Source: Bacillota bacterium (GTDB lineage: Bacteria > Bacillota > Clostridia > Oscillospirales > Ruminococcaceae). From it: a stretch of 10,340 nucleotides of DNA. The notes below the pieces were generated by a model, which saw nothing but the letters and a program-made list of their open reading frames with translations, made no database searches and was not told where the DNA came from. The position numbers and the translations under genes were made by a program. This document shows positions 1 through 6,200 of this stretch, piece after piece (within the stretch, counting starts at the first letter, position 1; each line of letters begins with the position of its first letter). The stretch is taken from the NCBI GenBank assembly GCA_023395435.1, contig JAEWZG010000086.1, positions 1 through 10,340 on the forward strand. Reading direction: 5' to 3'.

Positions 1-126
1 GATAACATCCTTACCCTCAAGAAGAACAGGAATACTCTTTTCCTGAATCATAGTAGGCTCCTTATAGCCCAATTCTTCTATTGCACGCAGAACCTCCGCA
101 GACAAGTTTAAATCCGTAAATTGCAT
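1..126 (-). CDS. DEAD-box ATP-dependent RNA helicase, N-terminal fragment (cut by window edge)
   Basis: This is the first 42 codons of a gene whose remainder lies to the left of the window. The translation begins M-Q-F-T-D-L-N-L and continues with G-Y-K-E-P-T-M-I-Q (residues 20-28), I-P-V-L-L (32-36) and G-K-D-V-I (38-42). This is the Q motif that precedes the Walker A motif in DEAD-box RNA helicases: an upstream Phe, then GY..PT.IQ with the adenine-sensing Gln28. The Walker A and DEAD motifs lie outside, so the subfamily (DeaD, CshA or RhlE type) cannot be chosen. The ATG at 126 is supported by an AAAGGA ribosome binding site at 134-139, seven bases upstream. The gene has its own promoter at 213-241 and a leader containing a strong hairpin. 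Such helicases unwind structured RNA in ribosome assembly, mRNA decay and cold adaptation. Confidence 0.88.
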   Translation of the reverse strand, partial: MQFTDLNLSAEVLRAIEELGYKEPTMIQEKSIPVLLEGKDVI

Positions 127-163
127 ATATAATTCCTTTCAAAACGTATAATATATCAAAGTA

Positions 164-190
164 AAGACGAGGATAGCATATCCTCGTCTT
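164..190 (-). promoter_or_regulatory. Strong hairpin in the leader of the RNA helicase gene (attenuator or sigF-operon terminator)
   Basis: Bases 164-175 pair perfectly with 179-190 (12-bp stem, 3-base loop). On the minus strand the stem is followed by TTTACTTTGATATAT, a moderately U-rich run of the kind seen at intrinsic terminators. No T-rich run follows on the plus strand, so it should act leftwards. It lies about 80 bases after the sigF stop, so it could end the spoIIA transcript. It also lies downstream of the promoter at 213-241, within the predicted helicase leader, so it would equally be transcribed from that promoter. The hairpin is seen directly; its role is inferred. Confidence 0.7.
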
Positions 191-212
191 CGTCAAATCT
201 ATACTTGTTATT

Positions 213-241
213 ATAATACCACAAAATTTTGTTAATGTCAA
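213..241 (-). promoter_or_regulatory. Sigma-A-type promoter for the RNA helicase gene
   Basis: On the minus strand, TTGACA (236-241) is followed after exactly 17 bases by TATTAT (213-218), close to the vegetative consensus. The predicted transcription start is near 206, giving a leader of about 80 bases before the ATG at 126. The spacer holds the 12-bp palindrome ACAAAATTTTGT (221-232), and a 9-bp inverted repeat (225-233 / 241-249) spans the -35 element. Confidence 0.72.
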
Positions 242-272
242 ACAAAATTAGCCTTGCTTTTTTGTTCACTTT

Positions 273-932
273 TTATTCAAGTAAGGCATAGCGCATTTGA
301 AGAAGAAGTTTCTTCTCTCTGCGGGAAACCTGAACCTGTGTCATATCAAGCTCTTTTGCAGTTTCCGTCTGAGTTTTATTTGAGAAATATCGTAGATATA
401 TTAGCTGTCTATCCTTTGCATCAAGAGTATGCATAACCTGTTTTAACGATAACAGATCTGATATTTCAATATCTGGTGAATCAACAGGAATATCAGTTTC
501 CCCCATTGCTTCATCTAGTGTTTCAGTGAGGCTGATTGGTGGAAGGCTAACATTTAACGCCTCAACAACTGCACTCTCATCAAATCCGACAATGGTACTC
601 AATTCAGCAATAGTCGGTTCCCGTCCCTGTGTGAGCATAAACTGCTCTCTGGCGCGAGTGACCTTCATTGATAATTCTTTCGTACTACGACTTACTTTAA
701 TCGCTCCACCATCCCTGAACAGGCGCTTTATCTCTCCAAGAATTACTGGAACAGCGTATGTTGAAAACCTAACTCCACGCTCTTCATCAAAGCCTTTTGC
801 AGCCTTAATTAGACCTATACAGCCAGCACCATATAAGTCCTCATATTCAATTCCACGACCTCGAAAGCGGTTTGCACAAAGGTGAACCAGCCCGAGATTT
901 TCTTCTATAAAGCTATCCTTATAGTTATTCAT
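273..932 (-). CDS. sigF: RNA polymerase sporulation sigma factor sigma-F
   Basis: Sigma-F is the first forespore-specific sigma factor. It is held inactive by SpoIIAB until SpoIIAA releases it after polar septation. The protein has 219 residues. Region 2 spans about 12-80, with EDLYGAGCIGL (31-41), FSTYAVP (56-62) and GEIKR..RD (66-74), followed by KVSRS.KE (79-86), typical of sigma-F/G. Region 3 spans about 84-140. Region 4 spans about 160-212 and ends in a helix-turn-helix with QVQVSRREKK (199-208). Its position as third gene of spoIIA separates it from sigG. The ATG at 932 overlaps the spoIIAB stop by 8 bases and has AAAGG six bases upstream; a TGA lies in frame upstream with no other start between, so the N-terminus is fixed. 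Compared with the 255-residue B. subtilis protein it lacks roughly the first 35 residues (region 1.2). Confidence 0.96.
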   Translation of the reverse strand: MNNYKDSFIEENLGLVHLCANRFRGRGIEYEDLYGAGCIGLIKAAKGFDEERGVRFSTYAVPVILGEIKRLFRDGGAIKVSRSTKELSMKVTRAREQFMLTQGREPTIAELSTIVGFDESAVVEALNVSLPPISLTETLDEAMGETDIPVDSPDIEISDLLSLKQVMHTLDAKDRQLIYLRYFSNKTQTETAKELDMTQVQVSRREKKLLLQMRYALLE

Positions 933-1371
933 CTGTTGCCTTTCTTGATTTGATTTTTTTAGTCAGAATTACTGATGTGCCTTTGCCTACCTTACTTCTG
1001 ACTGTAAGCTTGTCCATAAAGCTTTCCATTACGGCAAAACCGAGGCCAGCTCTTTCATCCTGTGGAGCTGTTGTGAACAAAGGCTCCATAGCCCTGTTTA
1101 TGTCAGGAATTCCACAGCCGTAATCTTTAATCTTTATGTATACAATTTTCCCTTCAAGAAGGCGTATCGTAAGATCGATTTTACCTACTTCCATGTTATA
1201 TGCATGAACTATTGAATTTGTAACTGCCTCAGAAACTGCTGTTTTTATGTCCGATAGCTCGTCCACGCAAGGATCGAACTGAGCAATAGCACCAGAAACT
1301 GCTATTCTTGCAAAGCTTTCATTTGCCGATCTGCTTGGGAAAGTAATCTTGATTTCATTAAGTATTTTCAT
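925..1371 (-). CDS. spoIIAB: Anti-sigma-F factor and serine kinase SpoIIAB
   Basis: SpoIIAB binds sigma-F in the predivisional cell and mother cell, and it phosphorylates SpoIIAA on a serine with ATP. The 148-residue protein is a complete GHKL-fold (HATPase) kinase. The N box is EAVTNSIVHAY (48-58), with the Mg-binding Asn52. The G1 box is DYGCGIPDI (83-91). After PLFTT (97-101) comes the G2 lid ERAGLGFAVMESFMD (106-120), where Arg107 corresponds to the arginine of the conserved ER[SA]G motif used in partner contacts. The length matches the family (about 146). The start at 1371 lies two bases after the spoIIAA stop, with AAAGGCGGG about ten bases upstream inside the end of spoIIAA, so translation is probably coupled. 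Its 3' end overlaps sigF by eight bases, which would favour balanced synthesis of kinase and sigma factor. Confidence 0.97.
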   Translation of the reverse strand: MKILNEIKITFPSRSANESFARIAVSGAIAQFDPCVDELSDIKTAVSEAVTNSIVHAYNMEVGKIDLTIRLLEGKIVYIKIKDYGCGIPDINRAMEPLFTTAPQDERAGLGFAVMESFMDKLTVRSKVGKGTSVILTKKIKSRKATDE

Positions 1372-1373
1372 TA

Positions 1374-1697
1374 TTAACTACCCGCCTTTATGTTTATTAT
1401 GTTTGCAATCCTGTCAAGACCGGCAAGACGCATTACTTTTTTTATATGATCAGGTGGATTCTGTATCAGAACAGCCCCACTTAATGACTGCATTATTTTA
1501 TATCTTCCCATAACCAACCCTATTCCCGAACTATCCATAAAAGTAACCGCAGAAAAATCTAAAATTACTTTTTCTGGGCTGAGTCTTTCTATTTCAGAAT
1601 CTATTTCCGACCTGATACCTTTTGCGGTATGGTGATCAACTTCTCCTGAAATATAAGCTATAATGGTTTTTTCTTTAACTTCCAACAAAACAGGCAT
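1374..1697 (-). CDS. spoIIAA: Anti-anti-sigma factor SpoIIAA
   Basis: SpoIIAA is a STAS-domain antagonist that, when unphosphorylated, pulls SpoIIAB off sigma-F. SpoIIAB re-phosphorylates it, and in other spore formers the SpoIIE phosphatase reactivates it (SpoIIE is not in this window). The 107-residue protein is a single STAS domain. The hallmark is VILDFSAVTFMDSSGIGLV (44-62), in which Ser57 aligns with the phosphorylated Ser58 of B. subtilis. The N-terminal strand ISGEVDHHTA (16-25) is also typical of the family. The start at 1697 follows a GGAGGG ribosome binding site at 1703-1708, five bases away. It is the first gene of the spoIIA operon and lies just downstream of an exact Spo0A box. 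Confidence 0.96.
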   Translation of the reverse strand: MPVLLEVKEKTIIAYISGEVDHHTAKGIRSEIDSEIERLSPEKVILDFSAVTFMDSSGIGLVMGRYKIMQSLSGAVLIQNPPDHIKKVMRLAGLDRIANIINIKAGS

Positions 1698-1727
1698 ATT
1701 TACCCTCCGTTACTAATTAATGTTTAT

Positions 1728-1761
1728 ATCATATAACATATTATTTAAATAATATGTCGAA
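1728..1761 (-). promoter_or_regulatory. Probable spoIIA promoter with Spo0A box
   Basis: The seven bases TGTCGAA at 1755-1761 (plus strand) match the core Spo0A binding box exactly. Read on the minus strand the box contains TCGACA (1755-1760), a -35-like hexamer. The best -10, TATGAT (1728-1733), lies 21 bases downstream. An overlong spacer with a 0A box over the -35 is the arrangement known for the Spo0A-activated sigma-A promoters spoIIG and spoIIE of B. subtilis. I see no sigma-H-like -35/-10 pair on this strand. The Spo0A box is a firm observation; the assigned -10 and sigma factor are inference. Confidence 0.62.
1736..1757. repeat. 22-bp perfect palindrome overlapping the Spo0A box
   Basis: Two 11-base arms (ACATATTATTT and its exact complement) join without a spacer, centred between 1746 and 1747. 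The right arm shares three bases with the Spo0A box, and the whole lies between that box and the proposed -10. It could be an operator for a dimeric regulator, or an AT-rich, easily melted or bendable element. No factor can be named from sequence. Confidence 0.6.
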
Positions 1762-1797
1762 ACAGGAATTAAAGTAAAAAAATTACAATTAGCACAT

Positions 1798-1827
1798 AAA
1801 AAAATACTCTCACGTAAGTGAGAGTAT
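1798..1827 (-). terminator. Rho-independent terminator after folC
   Basis: Bases 1804-1813 pair perfectly with 1818-1827 (10-bp stem, 4-base loop). On the minus strand the stem runs into seven consecutive T (1804 down to 1798). No T-run follows on the plus strand. It begins 13 bases after the folC stop and separates the valS-folC unit from the spoIIA promoter. Confidence 0.93.
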
Positions 1828-1840
1828 CATTTATTGTTTT

Positions 1841-3112
1841 TTATTCGACAAAAATCTTTCTTGCAACAGATGCGAGGAATAGTGAACCACATATTACAAG
1901 CATTCCATCATCGTTAACAAGATTTACAGCCTCTTTAACTGCGAGATCAATATCATAAACACTAAAAGCTTTTTTCTTAAATGATTTAATTACATTAACA
2001 AGGTCGTCAGCAGACACCGCCCTCGGCGAGAAGCCTTCAACACAAATAAAATCAGAAATATATGGAACAATCTGTGATATGGATTCCCGGACATTCTTAT
2101 CCTTAACCATTCCAATTATCGCAATGCATTGCTTTTTATTTGACTTCTTAATGATATCTGTCAATGATTTCATTCCAGCCGGATTGTGTGCTCCGTCAAG
2201 AATAATTAATGGATTTTCAGATAGAACTTCTCCTCTTGCAGGTACTCGTGCGTTATTAATACCAAAATATATATCATCGTATGAAATAGCAAAACCATAA
2301 TCACAAATAAATTTCATTGCTTCTATAACAGAGGTTGCATTTAAAATCTGATGACATCCGCTCATTTTCAATAAGTATGAATTTCCATTATAATAAAATT
2401 CACTGCCAAGAATATCAGATTTGAAAACATGAAGATTAGTTAGCTCAGGTATAACAAGCTGAGAATGACAAAGCTCGCATTGATTTTTCACTATGTCAAC
2501 AACCTCATCAGGCTTGTTTGCTGACAAAACGCAAGGAGAATTCCTTTTAATAATACCTGCTTTATGAGAGGCAACCTCTTTTAAAGTTGAGCCCAGTATC
2601 TGATTGTGGTCGTGAGAAATTGATGTAATAATTGAAACAATTGGTGCTTTAATAACATTTGTACAATCAAGTCTACCGCCAATTCCAGTTTCTAAAACAA
2701 CAACATCACAACGCATATTCCTAAAATATATAAATGCTATTGCCGTTGAAATTTCGAACTGAGAGAAGTTTGATTTATACTCAACATTTTCAAGAACAGA
2801 TGTGATATGCTCCGTTATTTCACACAAGACATCCAGATCAATATTTTCATTGTTAAACTTAATTCGGTCTGAATAATGAATCATATACGGTGAAGTATAC
2901 ATACCCACTCGATAGCCAGCATGGATTAAAATTTCATTGCACATCTGTGCAACAGAACCTTTTCCGTTTGTTCCAGAAATATGAATACACTTAAGGTCTT
3001 TGTGCGGATTACCTAGCAAGGACAATAACGCTATCATTCTGTTAAGATCAGTAACAGGCTTGCCTAGTCTGTCAAAACTTGAAATATATTCCATCGCCTC
3101 ATTTATATTCAT
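1841..3112 (-). CDS. folC: Folylpolyglutamate synthase / dihydrofolate synthase
   Basis: FolC is a cytosolic Mur-ligase-family enzyme. It adds glutamate to folates with ATP and, in bifunctional forms, makes dihydrofolate from dihydropteroate. The 423-residue protein has the P-loop ISGTNGKGSV (45-54), then SQFEISTAIAF (117-127), ETGIGGRLDCTNV (141-153), the metal-site region SISHDHNQILG (164-174) followed by SHKAGIIK (182-189), and the C-domain LDGAHNPAG (305-313). Length and motif order are normal. The ATG at 3112 lies 12 bases after the valS stop and is preceded by a GAGGG site, so folC is co-transcribed with valS, a common Firmicute pairing. An intrinsic terminator follows. Whether it has dihydrofolate synthase activity as well as polyglutamylation cannot be decided from sequence alone. 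Confidence 0.95.
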   Translation of the reverse strand: MNINEAMEYISSFDRLGKPVTDLNRMIALLSLLGNPHKDLKCIHISGTNGKGSVAQMCNEILIHAGYRVGMYTSPYMIHYSDRIKFNNENIDLDVLCEITEHITSVLENVEYKSNFSQFEISTAIAFIYFRNMRCDVVVLETGIGGRLDCTNVIKAPIVSIITSISHDHNQILGSTLKEVASHKAGIIKRNSPCVLSANKPDEVVDIVKNQCELCHSQLVIPELTNLHVFKSDILGSEFYYNGNSYLLKMSGCHQILNATSVIEAMKFICDYGFAISYDDIYFGINNARVPARGEVLSENPLIILDGAHNPAGMKSLTDIIKKSNKKQCIAIIGMVKDKNVRESISQIVPYISDFICVEGFSPRAVSADDLVNVIKSFKKKAFSVYDIDLAVKEAVNLVNDDGMLVICGSLFLASVARKIFVE

Positions 3113-3124
3113 CGTATTTGCCCT

Positions 3125-5749
3125 CTATTTATTAAGCGCAGCTATACTTTGTTCAATCTTTGCCATTTTTTCTTCCGCCTTAGCTAGCTTTGCCTTTTCA
3201 GCTTGAATCAGCTGTGCCGGTGCTTTTGCTAAAAAGCCCTGATTATTAAGCTTTCCTGAAAGGAAGTCAATGTCCTTTTGGACTGCAGCTTTTTCTTTAG
3301 CAAGACGTTCAAGTTCCTTTTCCTTGTCAACAAGGTCATCAAGTGGAATAAATATTCTTGCACAGTCTGTTACTACTGTTACGGCATCAGGAATATTAAA
3401 CTTGTCACCTATTGTTACTTCACTTGCTGATGCAAGTCTTTCAAAGAACATTATGCCATTTTCAAATGCTTGCTTTGATTCAGTTTCAATGAACATTTTT
3501 GCCTTAACACTTGGAACAATGTTCATTTCCGAACGACGATTTCTTATAGCTTTTATAGCAGTAATAATCTTTTCAAAATCAGCTTCTTCTTTTCCAAAGG
3601 TTAATTTCTCATCATATACAGGGAAGTCCTCAAGCATTAATGGCTTGTCTGTGTCAGAAAGAGCCTGCCAGATTTCTTCTGTTATAAATGGCATGAACGG
3701 ATGAAGAAGCTTGAGCATACCCTGCATAACCCATACGAGTACAGCCTGTGCAGTTTCTGCTGTCTGTCCGCCAGCGATAATTCTTGGCTTTGTAAGTTCA
3801 ATGTACCAGTCACAATAGATATCCCAGATGAAATCATAAAGCTTCTGTACAGCGATGCCAATTTCAAAGCTATCAAGGTTTTCATTGACTTCTTTTGCAA
3901 GAGTATTGAATTTTGAGATAACCCATTTATCCTCTGTATTGAGGTTTTCAGGGAGACCATTAAGATTAAAATCTTCAGGAAGATTCATCATAATGAAACG
4001 CGAAGCATTCCATAGCTTGTTTGCAAAGTTTCTTGAAGATTTCATCTTTTCTTCAGAATAACGCATGTCGTTTCCAGGTGAGTTACCTGTAGCAACAGCA
4101 AATCTAAGTGCATCTGCTCCATAAGTATCAATTACTTCAAGTGGATCAATACCGTTACCTAAAGATTTTGACATTTTTCTACCCTGTGAATCACGCATAA
4201 GCCCGTGAATAAATACAGTATCAAAAGGAACCTTTCCCATATGCTCAATTCCACTGAACATCATTCTAACAACCCAGAAAAAAATGATATCATAAGCTGT
4301 AACAAGTGTGTTTGTCGGATAGAAATATTCGAGATCCTCTGTCTTATCAGGCCAGCCAAGTGTTGAGAAAGGCCATAGTGCTGAACTAAACCATGTATCA
4401 AGAGTATCCTCATCCTGACGCATTTTTGCACCACACTTAGGGCAGTTTTCAACGTGTTCCTTTGAAACTACCATTTCGCCACAAGCGTCACAATAATATG
4501 CAGGAATCTGATGTCCCCACCAGATCTGACGTGAAATACACCAGTCCTTAATATTTTCAAGCCAGTGGAAATAAATCTTATCGAAACGTTCAGGAACGAA
4601 CTTTGTTTCACCATTTTTAACAGCATCAATTGCAGGTTTTGCAAGAGATTCCATCTTAACAAACCATTGTGTTGAAACCTTAGGTTCTACTGTTGTTGAA
4701 CAACGATAGCAGGTTCCTACATTATGTTCGTGATCTTCAACCTTGATAAGGAATCCGCCCTTTTCGAGATCAGCAACAATAGATTTTCTTGCTTCGTATC
4801 TGTCCATACCAGCATAAGCTTTGTAATCATCAATGATTTTTGCATCATCTGTCATTACATTGATAACAGGAAGATTATGACGAAGACCAACTTCAAAGTC
4901 ATTAGGATCATGAGCAGGAGTAATCTTAACAACACCTGTTCCAAAGTCCATTTCAACATATTCATCAGCCACAACAGGAATTTCACGGCCAACAAGTGGA
5001 AGAATAAGTGTTTTTCCTACTGAATCCTTATATCTTTCATCGTTAGGATTTACAGCAACGGCTGTATCACCAAGCAAAGTTTCAGGACGAGTTGTTGCAA
5101 GCTCAAGATAACCGCTTCCATCCTTAAAAGGGTATCTTAAGTGCCAGAAATGACCTGCCTGATCCTCATATTCAACCTCAGCATCTGAAATTGAAGTCTT
5201 ACAGTAAGGGCACCAGCTGATAATTCTCTTACCTCTATATATAAGTCCTTTGTTATAAAGGTTTACAAATACTTCTTTAACGGCTTTGTTGCAGCCTTCA
5301 TCCATTGTAAAACGTAGTCTTGACCAATCACAGGATGAGCCAAGCTTTTTAAGCTGTTCTACGATACGCCCGCTATACTGATTCTTCCAAGCCCAGGCAC
5401 GTTCCATAAAAGCTTCACGTCCGATAGCTTCCTTTGAAGGAATACCTTCTTTACGCATAGTTTCAACAATTCTCGCTTCTGTTGCGATAGCTGCATGGTC
5501 AGTACCAGGAACCCATAAAGCTGAATATCCGGACATTCTCTTCCATCTGATAAGAACATCCTGGAAAGTTTCATCAAGGGCATGCCCCATATGAAGTTGT
5601 CCTGTTATGTTTGGTGGTGGAATTACGATAGTATAAGACGGCTTGGATTTATCTACTGTTGCTTTAAAGCATTCATTGTCCATCCAGTATTTATAGATTT
5701 TGTCTTCTACTTCTTTTGGTTCGTAAAGCTTTGAAAGCTCTTTTCTCAT
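3125..5749 (-). CDS. valS: Valine--tRNA ligase
   Basis: This class I aminoacyl-tRNA synthetase charges tRNA-Val and edits mis-activated Thr. The 874-residue protein is complete. PPPNITGQLHMGHALDE (44-60) contains the HIGH signature as HMGH (53-56). The CP1 editing domain includes ATTRPETLLGDTAVAVNP (218-235) and GTGVVKITPAHDPNDFEVG (270-288). Cysteine pairs C180/C183, C347/C350, C420/C423 and C436/C439 look like zinc knuckles. KMSKS lies at 525-529, followed by the anticodon-binding domain (about 605-740). The last 70 residues (about 805-870) are a Lys/Glu/Ala-rich coiled coil typical of ValRS. The start at 5749 has AAGGAG at 5758-5763, eight bases upstream. It has its own promoter and no room for a T-box leader. 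folC follows 12 bases later. Confidence 0.98.
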   Translation of the reverse strand: MRKELSKLYEPKEVEDKIYKYWMDNECFKATVDKSKPSYTIVIPPPNITGQLHMGHALDETFQDVLIRWKRMSGYSALWVPGTDHAAIATEARIVETMRKEGIPSKEAIGREAFMERAWAWKNQYSGRIVEQLKKLGSSCDWSRLRFTMDEGCNKAVKEVFVNLYNKGLIYRGKRIISWCPYCKTSISDAEVEYEDQAGHFWHLRYPFKDGSGYLELATTRPETLLGDTAVAVNPNDERYKDSVGKTLILPLVGREIPVVADEYVEMDFGTGVVKITPAHDPNDFEVGLRHNLPVINVMTDDAKIIDDYKAYAGMDRYEARKSIVADLEKGGFLIKVEDHEHNVGTCYRCSTTVEPKVSTQWFVKMESLAKPAIDAVKNGETKFVPERFDKIYFHWLENIKDWCISRQIWWGHQIPAYYCDACGEMVVSKEHVENCPKCGAKMRQDEDTLDTWFSSALWPFSTLGWPDKTEDLEYFYPTNTLVTAYDIIFFWVVRMMFSGIEHMGKVPFDTVFIHGLMRDSQGRKMSKSLGNGIDPLEVIDTYGADALRFAVATGNSPGNDMRYSEEKMKSSRNFANKLWNASRFIMMNLPEDFNLNGLPENLNTEDKWVISKFNTLAKEVNENLDSFEIGIAVQKLYDFIWDIYCDWYIELTKPRIIAGGQTAETAQAVLVWVMQGMLKLLHPFMPFITEEIWQALSDTDKPLMLEDFPVYDEKLTFGKEEADFEKIITAIKAIRNRRSEMNIVPSVKAKMFIETESKQAFENGIMFFERLASASEVTIGDKFNIPDAVTVVTDCARIFIPLDDLVDKEKELERLAKEKAAVQKDIDFLSGKLNNQGFLAKAPAQLIQAEKAKLAKAEEKMAKIEQSIAALNK

Positions 5750-5786
5750 TTATGACACTCCTTAGAATTAAAATGCATTACTTTAA

Positions 5787-5815
5787 ATTATCTCATAATT
5801 AGACCTTATTGTCAA
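5787..5815 (-). promoter_or_regulatory. Strong sigma-A promoter for valS-folC
   Basis: On the minus strand, TTGACA (5810-5815) is followed after 17 bases by GATAAT (5787-5792), with TG one base before the -10 (extended -10). The predicted start is near 5780, leaving a leader of about 30 bases before the valS ATG. I see no terminator between the preceding gene (stop at 5827) and this promoter, so read-through from the rqcH operon is also possible. Confidence 0.85.
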
Positions 5816-5826
5816 CAATTCAGAAA

Positions 5827-6189
5827 TTATTTAACCAGCATATCACCCTTCATTACATCTGTTCTTTTAACATTCTGAAGTAAAAGTCCAACATTGTCCC
5901 CTGCATTGGCAGTATTCAATAATTTTCTGAACATTTCTATTCCCGATACAGTTGTGATCTGCTTCTCATTCCCGTTACTGTCAAGAATTTTGACACTGTC
6001 ACCGACTGAGATTGAACCACTTTGAATTTTCCCAACTATGACTGTTCCTCTTCCTGTTATAGTAAAAACATCCTCAATTGTAATCTTGAAATCTGCTGAA
6101 TTCCCGTATGACCTAAAATTGATATCTGAGTTTTCCTTGTAGTTATCAATTTCCTGCTGCAAATCATTCTTTTTCTTAAATCCAAACAT
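5827..6189 (-). CDS. Stand-alone EF-Tu domain II-like protein
   Basis: The 120-residue protein has a charged N-terminal tail (about 1-33), then one beta-barrel domain closely resembling EF-Tu domain II. Matching segments are FKITIEDVFTITGRGTVIVG (34-53), SGSISVGDSVKIL (57-69), TTVSGIEMFRKLLN (79-92), AGDNVGLLL (96-104) and the closing KRTDVMKGDMLVK. The GTPase domain (no P-loop, no DxxG, no NKxD) and domain III are absent. Residues E39, D40, F42, E85, R88 and N99 fall where EF-Tu domain II contacts the aminoacyl-adenosine end of aa-tRNA. The ATG at 6189 has AGGAGA at 6197-6202 and lies 11 bases after the glycosylase stop, so it is the last gene of the trmK-rqcH unit. It is not a truncated tuf: the start, ribosome site and N-terminal tail are its own. 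The biochemical role is unknown. Confidence 0.88.
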   Translation of the reverse strand: MFGFKKKNDLQQEIDNYKENSDINFRSYGNSADFKITIEDVFTITGRGTVIVGKIQSGSISVGDSVKILDSNGNEKQITTVSGIEMFRKLLNTANAGDNVGLLLQNVKRTDVMKGDMLVK

Positions 6190-6200
6190 ACTGTCATCTC

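Noticed and set aside
296..340. Arg at a usual Leu position in the sigma-F recognition helix segment (V-S-R-R-E-K-K)
   Set aside because: It is a single substitution beside conserved residues; without an alignment of close relatives it cannot be called unusual.
526..885. Open frame of 119 codons on the plus strand
   Set aside because: It lies entirely antisense to sigF, has no ribosome binding site, and its translation is a low-complexity Ser/Arg/Pro mixture typical of an antisense shadow.
1762..1770. ACAGGAATT, a match to the sigma-H -35 consensus on the plus strand
   Set aside because: It points rightwards into folC antisense, no GAAT-type -10 follows at the proper distance, and spoIIAA lies in the other direction.
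2526..2573. FolC has S-H-K-A-G-I where many homologues have E-K-A-G-I
   Set aside because: This position varies in active enzymes and the catalytic Lys-bearing motif, P-loop and DGAHNP are intact, so it is not evidence of altered function.
3270..3704. Open frame of 144 codons on the plus strand
   Set aside because: It is antisense to the end of valS, whose reading is certain; the Ser-rich, Phe-rich translation has no recognisable domain.
5808..5819. Small dyad ATTGT/ACAAT around the valS -35 element
   Set aside because: It is too short and nearly loopless to form a terminator, and it arises from the TTGACA box itself in AT-rich DNA.
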